Below, piece by piece: positions 1-7,128 of a stretch of DNA of 7,482 nt. The stretch covers positions 1 to 7,482 of the forward strand of contig JABMQM010000562.1 of NCBI GenBank assembly GCA_013203195.1, read 5' to 3'. The notes beneath the pieces were generated by a model. The model did no database searches, had not been told where the DNA came from, and saw only the letters and a list, made by a program, of their open reading frames with translations. This DNA is from Desulfobacteraceae bacterium (lineage in GTDB: Bacteria > Desulfobacterota > Desulfobacteria > Desulfobacterales > UBA11574). Each line of letters starts with the position of its first letter. The stretch's first letter is position 1. A program made the position numbers and the translations under genes.

Positions 1-1
1 A

Positions 2-43
2 CGCAGAGATTGGGCAAAAAGACCATTTATGGGTGGACGATAG
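2..43 (+). CDS. Possible 3' end of an upstream gene, probably recC (partial)
   Basis: The bases before recB are open in two frames other than that of recB. Frame 2 reads RRDWAKRPFMGGR and stops at TAG 41-43; frame 3 reads AEIGQKDHLWVDDRS and stops at TGA 48-50, one base before the recB ATG. I slightly favour frame 2, because RecC proteins often end in a segment resembling LARRLFxPL and WAKRPFMGG is loosely similar. RecC is expected here because recB and recD follow directly and the three subunits work as one enzyme. Only 13 residues are visible, so both the identity and the frame are inference. If frame 3 is the real one, the upstream gene and recB would be nearly overlapping and probably translationally coupled. 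Confidence 0.3.
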   Translation, partial: RRDWAKRPFMGGR

Positions 44-46
44 GAG
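42..46 (+). promoter_or_regulatory. Ribosome binding site that decides the recB start
   Basis: AGGAG lies five bases before ATG 52, an almost ideal Shine-Dalgarno placement. The more upstream in-frame TTG at base 10 has no comparable site in the visible sequence, and using it would add 14 residues (beginning LGKKTIYGW when read literally) that do not look like a RecB N-terminus. The site overlaps the end of the upstream gene, which fits tight operon packing. Confidence 0.8.
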
Positions 47-51
47 CTGAC

Positions 52-3000
52 ATGTCCTATACGCTCGTAGATAACACCGCGCAAATTGATTTGACCCGGC
101 ATGCGCTCATTGAAGCGTCTGCCGGAACTGGTAAAACCTATACCATTGAAAATCTGGTTGTAAGGCTTTTAAAGGAAAGAGGCGATGTTGCCCTTGAAAA
201 TATTCTCATTGTCACCTTTACAGAAAAAGCAACTTCAGAACTGAAGATCCGCATTCGTGAGAAGTTAGAACAGGAATTAAGTGTCTCAGCCGGCGATAGT
301 GAAGTCTTTCAAAAAATCGAGGACACACTGGATTCTTTTGACGCCGCCTCCATTTATACCATCCACGGGTTTTGCCATACAATATTAAAAGATTTTGCCT
401 TTGAAAACAGCACTCTTTTTCTAAACGAGGTCATCGATGATAAGCCTCTTTTCGATACCCTGCTAAAGGAGCAGATGCGGAAAGTCTGGCCTGAAATCTA
501 TCAGGAGTATTTTCTTGAAATGCTCAATATATCGGGGCTCAGCACCCGCAAAGATCGGCTCCTTTCTCTGATAGTCGATATCGCCCGAAACGATCGTCCC
601 AGCGTAGGTGATGAAATCAAGCCCGACACAGAAGGCAAAAATATCGGGCAGATTCGCTCGGAAATAAAAACAGTGCTGATGCAGCTCAAAACTCTGATCG
701 GAATTCCCCCTGTATTTTCCGAAGGGTTTGATCGGTTAAACATTCATGCGGGCAGTAAAAAATCATTGCTGGAAAAAATCGTGATTCCCCTCGAAACCTA
801 CCTGTCTCAAATCGATGAAAACAATTTCACCATGGCTCATTTGTCGGATTTGATCGACCAAATACAACAGACCAAATCTTCCGGCAGACAGGGGATCGAA
901 TGCCTTATCCCCAACAAATGGCTGAAAAAAGGCGCTAACCCCGAAGTTTGTCCGAATCTTGAACCTACTGTTGAAAAATTAGAAAGCCTGATCGAAGCCC
1001 ACACAAGATTAGTTCATTTTCTAACGGTACATGCCATTAAACAACTGCAAAAAGATGCTGCTGATATAAAACGCCAGAACGGGTGGATCAGCTATGATGA
1101 TATGCTCGGTCAGGTTGAATCAGCCTTATACGGCGACAATTCAGCGACATTGCTAAAAAAACTGCGGGGGAAATACCTGGTTGCCTTTGTCGATGAATTT
1201 CAGGATACGGATCCGGTTCAATGGAGGATTTTCAGGAAGATTTTTCTGGATCATGCTGCCGAGCACTCCCAAAACCTGCTGTATCTTATAGGTGATCCCA
1301 AACAGGCCATTTATTCTTTTCGTGGTGCCGATGTTTATGCCTATCTGGATGCAAGAAATGAAATCCAGCGATTGTCAACCTCCGGCAGGGCCAATTTGTA
1401 TTCCCTGGCAACCAACTGGCGCAGCCGGCCGGAACTCGTCCAGGTGTTCAACGATCTGTTTTGCCGCCAAGAATGGTTCCCGCCGCACGACCAGGCCGGT
1501 GCATTGGAAATTGGCTATCAAACCGTTGGATCACCGGACGAAGCCGACCTGCCGGCTGTCCTGGTTGCTGACAATTCACATCGTTCGGCACTTAACATCG
1601 TGGATCTTCGCGGCCCGAAATCTCCCAAGGCTGGTAAGCCCAATATGGCGAGATTTATTGCCGCCGAAATTGAGTATCTGGTTACAGGCGGGGGGATCGA
1701 AATCCAAAAAAAAGACAGCCATTCCCGACCCCTTGATTTTGGTGACCTTTGTATTCTTGTGCGCGGCAGACCCGATGTTTCGTTTTTAGAACCCGAACTG
1801 ATAGATCGGAAAATTCCCTATACATTTTACAAAAAACCCGGGCTCTTTCTTTCTGATGAAGCCGTTTATCTAAGCCTGGTGCTGCATGCAGTTTTTGATC
1901 CAGGCAGCATCCCTGATGTGAAAAAAGCATTGCTTACCCCGTTTTTTGAATATGAACCTTACGACTTGTACGATTATGAAAACCTGCCTGTTTCCCACCC
2001 GCTGAAGCAGTTGCTGTTCCAGTGGAATGAACAGGCCCGGTCTCGGAAATGGAGCCTGCTTTTCCAGTCTTTGATGGAGGATTCGGGGTTGCTTTTCCGG
2101 GAAGCCCAGTCGCATGACTGGGACAGAAAGTATACCAATTATCGCCAGATATTCGAGCACCTGGAAGTAGTTGCCTATCAGAAGAAGTTAGACTTTCGGG
2201 GGCTTTCCGCCCTGCTGGACAGTTACCGAAAACAGACTGTCGGTGTAGATGGTGATGCTGATATTCATCAGATTGAAACCGAAGAGCGTAAAGTACAGAT
2301 CATGACCATGCATGTCAGTAAAGGGCTCCAGTTCCCGGTGGTGTTTATTGCCGGGGGCCTGACACAACCTCCTGGCGACGACTATCATGTGTATCATGTG
2401 TATGATGAAGACAACCCGGCTGCAGGTATCCGCAAAGTCATCGACCTGTCTAAACAATCTGCCAAAGAACAACATGATCGTGAAAAGACAGATGAAGATA
2501 AACGGCTTTTTTATGTGGCCTTAAGCCGGACACAATTTAAACTGTATGTGCCTTTTTTCACCTATGAAAGCAGGCAAGCATGGGTGGGCCCTGTGTGCCG
2601 CTTACTTTCCCCGGCCCTGGCGTCGGCTTTCTTAGAAGATGATGACAATCCGGCCGTCGGATGGCTGACACCGCATGCTCATACCGCGCCCGTTGAGGAA
2701 GACGTTCAAACAGCTGAGCAAGCGATAATTTCTGAAAATGACATAGACGAATTCCCCCGGGCTTTGCCTTCTGTTAAAAATTATCAGCACAGAAAAATCA
2801 TGCTCAAATCATTTTCAAGTCTGCACGACAGGATTTTTCACGGCTTGGAGCAACTGCCGCAGGTCGCAGGGTTTCAGGCTGCACAGGAAAAAGACAAAGA
2901 GGACGATGAAAGCTTTGGCTCTTTTGATGCGGATAACATCCAATCAATCAGAGCAGCGGATGAAATTCCGGGAGGAACAGAGATCGGATCGATGTTTCAT

Positions 3001-3672
3001 GACATCATCGAGCATATCGATTTTAAAGCGGTTGTAGAAAACCCTGACGGCTTTTTTAAAACACCGGAAACCAGGGATGTGATTGTAAAATACATGGAGA
3101 TATACCGGACAGATGAACGTTGGCGGCCCCAGGTATGCCAGGTTATTGCCGACGTCCTGACAACCCCGGTAAGTGTTGCGGGTGATGAGTTGATTATAGG
3201 TCACCTACGGAAAGAGGATCGGATGCACGAGGTTGAGTTCTATTATCCTTTTTCGTTGCCGGTTGATAAGGAATTAAAAGTACCAGACTGTGAGATTGAA
3301 AGAGGGCCCAATGGATTTATTCGGGGATTCATGGATCTTGTTTTCCGATACAAGGAAAAATTTTTTATCGCGGACTGGAAGTCAAATCGCATTGATGCGG
3401 GTTATGACCTAAAAGCCCTGGAAAACAACATGAATAATGCAGGGTATCATCTCCAGTACAAATTGTACACCATTGCCGTGCTGCGCTGGTTGACCCAGGC
3501 TCTTGGGGATCGGTTTGATCCGGACAAGCAATTTGGCGGCATATTTTATTTTTATCTCCGCGGGATGGGTTCCGGCAGCGGAAACGGCATATATTACGTT
3601 GCCCCTGGTGATGTGGGCCGGTTGCAACATCTTGAAGAAGAAATTTCGAACCAAATCGCCGGCACGATTTGA
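52..3672 (+). CDS. recB: RecB, exodeoxyribonuclease V beta subunit (helicase-nuclease)
   Basis: This is the 3'-5' SF1A helicase and nuclease subunit of cytoplasmic RecBCD, which processes double-strand breaks and loads RecA. Numbering from ATG 52 gives 1206 aa, close to E. coli RecB (about 1180). Walker A ASAGTGKT is at 22-29, followed by the TFTEKA motif Ia and the YTIHGFC segment. Then come motif II DEFQDTDP at 381-388, motif III GDPKQAIYSFRG at 414-425, motif IV TNWRSRP from 454, motif V MTMHVSKGLQF at 751-761 and motif VI RLFYVALSRT at 818-827. An acidic linker (about 865-980, with the family segment SFSSL at 920) leads to the nuclease domain: H983 in GSMFHD, D1095 in GFMDLV, then D1108 and K1110 in DWKSN, and a YHLQYKLYT segment. 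The 13- and 2-residue spacings match the catalytic D, D, K of E. coli RecB, so both activities should be intact. The start is set by AGGAG at 42-46. recD follows after 78 bases. Confidence 0.97.
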   Translation: MSYTLVDNTAQIDLTRHALIEASAGTGKTYTIENLVVRLLKERGDVALENILIVTFTEKATSELKIRIREKLEQELSVSAGDSEVFQKIEDTLDSFDAASIYTIHGFCHTILKDFAFENSTLFLNEVIDDKPLFDTLLKEQMRKVWPEIYQEYFLEMLNISGLSTRKDRLLSLIVDIARNDRPSVGDEIKPDTEGKNIGQIRSEIKTVLMQLKTLIGIPPVFSEGFDRLNIHAGSKKSLLEKIVIPLETYLSQIDENNFTMAHLSDLIDQIQQTKSSGRQGIECLIPNKWLKKGANPEVCPNLEPTVEKLESLIEAHTRLVHFLTVHAIKQLQKDAADIKRQNGWISYDDMLGQVESALYGDNSATLLKKLRGKYLVAFVDEFQDTDPVQWRIFRKIFLDHAAEHSQNLLYLIGDPKQAIYSFRGADVYAYLDARNEIQRLSTSGRANLYSLATNWRSRPELVQVFNDLFCRQEWFPPHDQAGALEIGYQTVGSPDEADLPAVLVADNSHRSALNIVDLRGPKSPKAGKPNMARFIAAEIEYLVTGGGIEIQKKDSHSRPLDFGDLCILVRGRPDVSFLEPELIDRKIPYTFYKKPGLFLSDEAVYLSLVLHAVFDPGSIPDVKKALLTPFFEYEPYDLYDYENLPVSHPLKQLLFQWNEQARSRKWSLLFQSLMEDSGLLFREAQSHDWDRKYTNYRQIFEHLEVVAYQKKLDFRGLSALLDSYRKQTVGVDGDADIHQIETEERKVQIMTMHVSKGLQFPVVFIAGGLTQPPGDDYHVYHVYDEDNPAAGIRKVIDLSKQSAKEQHDREKTDEDKRLFYVALSRTQFKLYVPFFTYESRQAWVGPVCRLLSPALASAFLEDDDNPAVGWLTPHAHTAPVEEDVQTAEQAIISENDIDEFPRALPSVKNYQHRKIMLKSFSSLHDRIFHGLEQLPQVAGFQAAQEKDKEDDESFGSFDADNIQSIRAADEIPGGTEIGSMFHDIIEHIDFKAVVENPDGFFKTPETRDVIVKYMEIYRTDERWRPQVCQVIADVLTTPVSVAGDELIIGHLRKEDRMHEVEFYYPFSLPVDKELKVPDCEIERGPNGFIRGFMDLVFRYKEKFFIADWKSNRIDAGYDLKALENNMNNAGYHLQYKLYTIAVLRWLTQALGDRFDPDKQFGGIFYFYLRGMGSGSGNGIYYVAPGDVGRLQHLEEEISNQIAGTI

Positions 3673-3688
3673 TGCCAGGCGGCTTAGC

Positions 3689-3725
3689 TGCTTGAGATAA
3701 AAAAATATTATCTGATTTTCAAGCA
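3689..3725 (+). other. Bipartite inverted repeat in the recB-recD gap
   Basis: TGCTTGA at 3689-3695 is the perfect reverse complement of TCAAGCA at 3719-3725. Nested directly inside, GATAA 3696-3700 pairs with TTATC 3708-3712 around an A-rich loop (AAAAATA); the bases TGATTT (3713-3718) would bulge out on one side. The structure occupies about half of the 78-base gap and ends about ten bases before the recD ribosome binding site. No T-run follows it, so it is not a standard intrinsic terminator. It could affect mRNA processing or recD expression, or be chance. The pairing is seen directly; a function is inference. Confidence 0.35.
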
Positions 3726-3735
3726 CATAATAAAC

Positions 3736-3739
3736 GGAG
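3736..3739 (+). promoter_or_regulatory. Probable recD ribosome binding site
   Basis: GGAG (within ACGGAGA) lies 11 bases before ATG 3751. The spacing is longer than usual, which suggests modest initiation. No better site serves another in-frame start, and the N-terminal residues after ATG 3751 look like a normal RecD start region. Confidence 0.5.
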
Positions 3740-3750
3740 ACCACAGCGCT

Positions 3751-5721
3751 ATGACAGATTTCAATTTTGACGAAGGCCAACTCCTGCAGAATCTGGAGGC
3801 TTTTAAAATATTTGAAAGGAAGGGTCAATCAGCGGCAAAAATGCTAATGCCATTTATCAGCCAGATGGAACTTTCCTTTCTTGATTATATGACCATCAGA
3901 GATCTGATGGAATTTGGCGGGTATCAGGGTGATAAATCCCTTGCAATTGTCTTGATGGCCATGTTCGCCGCTCTGCAGGAAGGCAGTCTCTGTCTTGATC
4001 TCAACCAAGACAAACTAATAAACAGGCTGCCGGTCGACACAAGAAAAAAAGCCGGAAAAACCATCGATAGTTTTTTGTCCGGTCTTAATGAAGGTAAGTA
4101 TCAAAAGCTTATTACGAGTAACGGTGATGAATACATGCCATTGATTCTGGATGAATCCAGAGAGAGACAGCTGCTTTATTTCCAAAAATATTATGTGCAT
4201 GAAAGCCAGCTTAAAAAACGAATGGAAGCTCTCTTGAACGCAGAGGTTTCTTTTAATATACCCGACCAAAAGATTGACAATTTATTGGAAGAAATCTATT
4301 CAAACCCCCTTGCTATCCGCGTCGGTCCGGACAACACACCGATTACAAGGGATCTGCAACAACTCAAGGCTATAAGGCTGGCACTAACTTCCCAATTCTC
4401 AATCATTTCCGGTGGACCGGGAACAGGCAAGACTTCTCTTATGGTCAATATCCTCCGGTGTCTTGTCCGTACAGGCGTCCCTATATCTCACATTATTTTT
4501 GGTGCGCCCACCGGCCGTGCAGCCCAAAGAATGACCGAAACGATTCAAAATAATATTGCAACCATACAGGAACCCTCCACCGAAGATTCAGACCTTCTAA
4601 ATCTGAAGGGAAGCACCTTACATAAAATCTTGCGATACAGAAGTTTTGAGCATGAATTTTATTACCGGGATACTAACCCGTTGCCCGCATTGGTAGTTCT
4701 GATTGATGAAGTCTCCATGGTGGATGTGGTCATGCTGGATAAATTCCTCCAGGCAATCGCTTCCGCAAAAACAAAACTTATTTTTCTGGGAGATAAAGAT
4801 CAATTGCCTTCTGTGGAAGCCGGTTCTGTTTTCGCGGAAATGGTTCCGGACGGAACCCGCGCATCAAAGTTTAAAGACCGGTTTGTCGTTTTGCAGAAAG
4901 TCTATCGCTCCGGTGTCAATCTGCTGGAACTGGCAAATCAAACCAATAAGGGTGTTTTCCCGCCGTTTACAGCGGTTACTTTTGAAAATGCGCTTTCAAG
5001 CGATCCGGATCAATGGGCTTTTGTCAACGCAGAAAGTTTCGACAAATGGAAGGAACATCTTTGTCAGTGGGTAAGATACCAGTACCTAAGCCCGCTGCCA
5101 GGCAATGAGAAAAGCTTTAAGGATTTGATTGTCAAGGTTGGCGAAATGACCGCCGACCAAATTGTGTCATCCGAACAAGGCCATTATTTATTAAGCCACA
5201 TATTCATGGTGGTCGAACGGGCGAGAATTTTGTCCTTTTTACGTAAGGGGATTTACGGATGTACCATAATCAATACCCTGATCGCCAATCACCTTATCAA
5301 CGAATTCGACCCTTTGGCTAAGAGGCAAAGTAATGTGTTCTCAGGAGCCATGGTTATAATTACCCGCAACGATTATTCAAAAGAGCTTTTTAACGGAGAT
5401 GTCGGGGTTATGATTAAAGATGCAGACGGAACTTACAGGGCATTTTTTCATCGGTCAGGTTCCTATATCAGCTTTCCGGTGAATCTTTTGCCGTCTTGGG
5501 AACTTGCCTTTGCCATGACGGTGCACAAAAGCCAGGGATCGGAGTTTGATGATGTACTGCTCGTTTTGCCTGATGATGAAAATCATAGGCTGCTAACCAG
5601 ACAGATTGTTTATACCGGCATAACCAGAGCAAAAAAACGGGTGCTATTATATGGCTCTCAGCCAGCCCTAAACAATGCACTGGAAAAGAAAATCGAGCGG
5701 CAGTCTGGTTTGATGTGGTAG
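3751..5721 (+). CDS. recD: RecD, exodeoxyribonuclease V alpha subunit (5'-3' helicase)
   Basis: RecD is the SF1B helicase of RecBCD; it moves 5'-3' on the strand opposite to the one RecB tracks and controls nuclease activity. The protein has 656 aa. An N-terminal domain of about 200 residues, expected to contact RecB and RecC, precedes the motor. The motor has Walker A GGPGTGKT at 221-228, motif II IDEVSMVD with D319 and E320, motif III GDKDQLPSVEAG at 347-358, a VYRSG motif IV, motif V TVHKSQGSEFD at 590-600 and motif VI YTGITRAKK at 621-629. The RNDY...FNGDVG segment before motif V is typical of RecD-family proteins. Walker A lies about 50 residues later than in E. coli RecD (608 aa), so the N-terminal part is longer; no frameshift or missing motif is seen. 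It is the RecBCD type and not the stand-alone RecD2, since it follows recB and I see no tandem helix-hairpin-helix region. The start is ATG 3751. The next gene begins about 44 bases after the stop. Confidence 0.95.
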   Translation: MTDFNFDEGQLLQNLEAFKIFERKGQSAAKMLMPFISQMELSFLDYMTIRDLMEFGGYQGDKSLAIVLMAMFAALQEGSLCLDLNQDKLINRLPVDTRKKAGKTIDSFLSGLNEGKYQKLITSNGDEYMPLILDESRERQLLYFQKYYVHESQLKKRMEALLNAEVSFNIPDQKIDNLLEEIYSNPLAIRVGPDNTPITRDLQQLKAIRLALTSQFSIISGGPGTGKTSLMVNILRCLVRTGVPISHIIFGAPTGRAAQRMTETIQNNIATIQEPSTEDSDLLNLKGSTLHKILRYRSFEHEFYYRDTNPLPALVVLIDEVSMVDVVMLDKFLQAIASAKTKLIFLGDKDQLPSVEAGSVFAEMVPDGTRASKFKDRFVVLQKVYRSGVNLLELANQTNKGVFPPFTAVTFENALSSDPDQWAFVNAESFDKWKEHLCQWVRYQYLSPLPGNEKSFKDLIVKVGEMTADQIVSSEQGHYLLSHIFMVVERARILSFLRKGIYGCTIINTLIANHLINEFDPLAKRQSNVFSGAMVIITRNDYSKELFNGDVGVMIKDADGTYRAFFHRSGSYISFPVNLLPSWELAFAMTVHKSQGSEFDDVLLVLPDDENHRLLTRQIVYTGITRAKKRVLLYGSQPALNNALEKKIERQSGLMW

Positions 5722-5749
5722 CGTACATAACTAAACACAGGATGATAAG

Positions 5750-5779
5750 ATGAAATCAAATCCCGATGAACAAGGATAA
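5750..5779 (+). other. Nine-codon reading frame overlapping the start of the next gene
   Basis: ATG 5750 is preceded by AGGA (5739-5742) at a seven-base distance, a better placed site than anything before ATG 5766. It reads MKSNPDEQG and stops at TAA 5777-5779, in a different frame from the metallo-hydrolase gene and across its first possible start. If translated, it could bring ribosomes to the region and support reinitiation at GTG 5796. It may equally be a chance ATG; nine codons carry no coding signal of their own. Confidence 0.2.
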
Positions 5780-7079
5780 CACCCTAAGGCCTCTTGTGGC
5801 CCTTTCGCGTTCCCGTGAAGGTATGCAATTCATTATTCATCGCGGTGCCCGTCAGGTAGGTGGGAGCTGTGTCGAGCTTAATTTCAATGATTCAACCATT
5901 CTTCTGGATATAGGCCTTCCGCTTGATTCTGATTTTAGCGATGATCCGGAATTCTATTTGCCACAGCCGCTTTTCAATGAGTTGAAAAACGGTAAAAAGA
6001 AGATTGACGCCGCAATTTTATCCCATGCTCATCTGGACCACTATGGCCTGGCCGGGATGTTGCCAACAGGGGTTCCGGTATACTGCGGAAAGGCCTCTGC
6101 AGAACTAATGGCAATAACCGGACAAATAAGTCCTGAAAAAACACAACCTTTAGAACTACAATTCTTCAAAGCCTGGAAGGAATTTCAGGTTGGAGCATTT
6201 TCAGTAACGCCTTACCTCATGGACCATTCAGCTTTTGATGCCTATGGTTTCCTCATTTCTGCCGGAGGCAAAAGTTTGTTTTACACCGGAGATTTTCGAG
6301 GGCACTGCAGAAAAGCAAAACTTCTGGATCACATGGTGCAAAATCCGCCCAAAGTTAATGTGCTGTGGATGGAGGGAACGCTTGTCGGCGAGCGGACAAA
6401 TGAATTAACAATAACCGAACAAGATCTCGAAAACCAATTTGCCAGTGTAATTAAAAAAACACCGGGGATTGTGCTGGTCACAACTTCCAGCCAGAACATC
6501 GACCGGCTCGTTACCATCTTCAAGGCCACAATACGTACAGATCGAAAACTGATCATAGATTTTTACACTGCTGAAATCCTTGATAGGCTAAAACCATATG
6601 CAAAACTACCCCTGGCTTCATGGGCTAAGATCAGGGTTTGCTATCCACAACTTCTTGCACGAAGGTTTGAAAAGCTTGGTTTAGACGACATCCTGGTTCG
6701 GCATCGCCGAAACGGTATTAAATGGACTCGAATCAAAGAAATTGAAAACAATGCTGTGATGTTGATTCGTGCGGGATTCCTTTACGATATTAAAAGGTTT
6801 TTAGGCCTTGAGGGTGCTACCTGGATTTATTCTCTGTGGCCGGGGTATTTTGAACGGAGCAAACCCTTGCGAAATCTAAAATCTTATCTCGAAGATAAAG
6901 GTGTTCGATATGAATACATGCACACCAGCGGTCATGCAAAACTTGAAGATTTAAAAAAGCTGGTTGACGCGATGGCACCTGAAATGGTTATTCCTATTCA
7001 CAGCTTCCATCCGGACAAGTTTAAAGATTATTTTCCAAACGTGAGGCTTGTGAATGATGGTGAAGTCGTGAATTTGTAA
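5766..7079 (+). CDS. Short RNase J-like MBL-fold/beta-CASP metallo-hydrolase
   Basis: This is a predicted soluble zinc-dependent hydrolase, most likely a nuclease of the metallo-beta-lactamase/beta-CASP group (RNase J, CPSF-like). Numbered from ATG 5766 (437 aa), the HxHxDH site is H87, H89, D91, H92. MDHSA gives H154 and YTGDFRGH gives D176. LWMEGT has E203 where beta-CASP enzymes carry an acidic motif. TTSSQNIDRL at 239-248 resembles the start of the beta-CASP insert in RNase J, HTSGHA (H386, H390) matches the RNase J HxSGHA motif, and IPIH places H412. RNase J has about 550 residues; this protein lacks the extra C-terminal domain. The start is uncertain: ATG 5766 has a poor ribosome binding site, GTG 5796 is preceded by TAAGG (5785-5789) at six bases, and ATG 5823 begins MQFIIHRGARQVGGSCVEL, which looks like the normal family N-terminus. 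Substrate is unknown; DNA, RNA or another phosphoester are all possible. Its place behind recBD hints at nucleic-acid work but proves none. Confidence 0.88.
   Translation: MNKDNTLRPLVALSRSREGMQFIIHRGARQVGGSCVELNFNDSTILLDIGLPLDSDFSDDPEFYLPQPLFNELKNGKKKIDAAILSHAHLDHYGLAGMLPTGVPVYCGKASAELMAITGQISPEKTQPLELQFFKAWKEFQVGAFSVTPYLMDHSAFDAYGFLISAGGKSLFYTGDFRGHCRKAKLLDHMVQNPPKVNVLWMEGTLVGERTNELTITEQDLENQFASVIKKTPGIVLVTTSSQNIDRLVTIFKATIRTDRKLIIDFYTAEILDRLKPYAKLPLASWAKIRVCYPQLLARRFEKLGLDDILVRHRRNGIKWTRIKEIENNAVMLIRAGFLYDIKRFLGLEGATWIYSLWPGYFERSKPLRNLKSYLEDKGVRYEYMHTSGHAKLEDLKKLVDAMAPEMVIPIHSFHPDKFKDYFPNVRLVNDGEVVNL
5785..5789 (+). promoter_or_regulatory. Possible ribosome binding site for an internal GTG start
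   Basis: TAAGG stands six bases before the in-frame GTG at 5796, which would give a 427-residue protein. It is the best-spaced purine-rich site among the three candidate starts of the metallo-hydrolase gene. The later ATG 5823 has GAAGG (5817-5821) only one base upstream, too close for normal use. Confidence 0.35.
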
Positions 7080-7116
7080 AAGGTAAAGGTTCTTAGATTA
7101 AAACTCAAAACTTAAA

Positions 7117-7122
7117 AGGAGG
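7117..7122 (+). promoter_or_regulatory. Very strong ribosome binding site of the HU gene
   Basis: AGGAGG, inside AAAAGGAGGG, lies six bases before ATG 7129. It is the strongest Shine-Dalgarno sequence in the window and fits a highly expressed small protein. The 49-base leader is A-rich; I could not find a promoter in it with both elements near consensus. Confidence 0.9.
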
Positions 7123-7128
7123 GAACTG

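Noticed and set aside
1292..1789. A 165-codon plus-strand open frame inside recB
   Set aside because: It is out of frame with recB, covers the conserved helicase motifs III and IV of the real protein, and its translation has no recognisable domain.
3693..3731. A possible promoter before recD (TTGAGA 3693-3698, TATTAT 3706-3711, CATAAT 3726-3731)
   Set aside because: The spacings are seven and 27 bases, far from 17, and no better -35 element fits either -10-like sequence. The A/T-rich gap gives such matches by chance.
3409..3828. A 139-codon open frame on the minus strand across the recB-recD junction
   Set aside because: It lies opposite two well-supported genes, has no recognisable family features, and its direction would oppose the whole block. 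It is best explained as a shadow of the coding strand.
3751..5721. Reading the second helicase as stand-alone RecD2 or TraA
   Set aside because: It follows recB directly, has no relaxase domain, and no tandem helix-hairpin-helix region is evident in its N-terminal part.
7074..7101. A possible promoter before the HU gene (TTGTAA 7074-7079 with GATTAA 7096-7101)
   Set aside because: The 16-base spacing is acceptable but the -10 match is poor. A promoter for HU is likely somewhere near, but this sequence alone does not support one.
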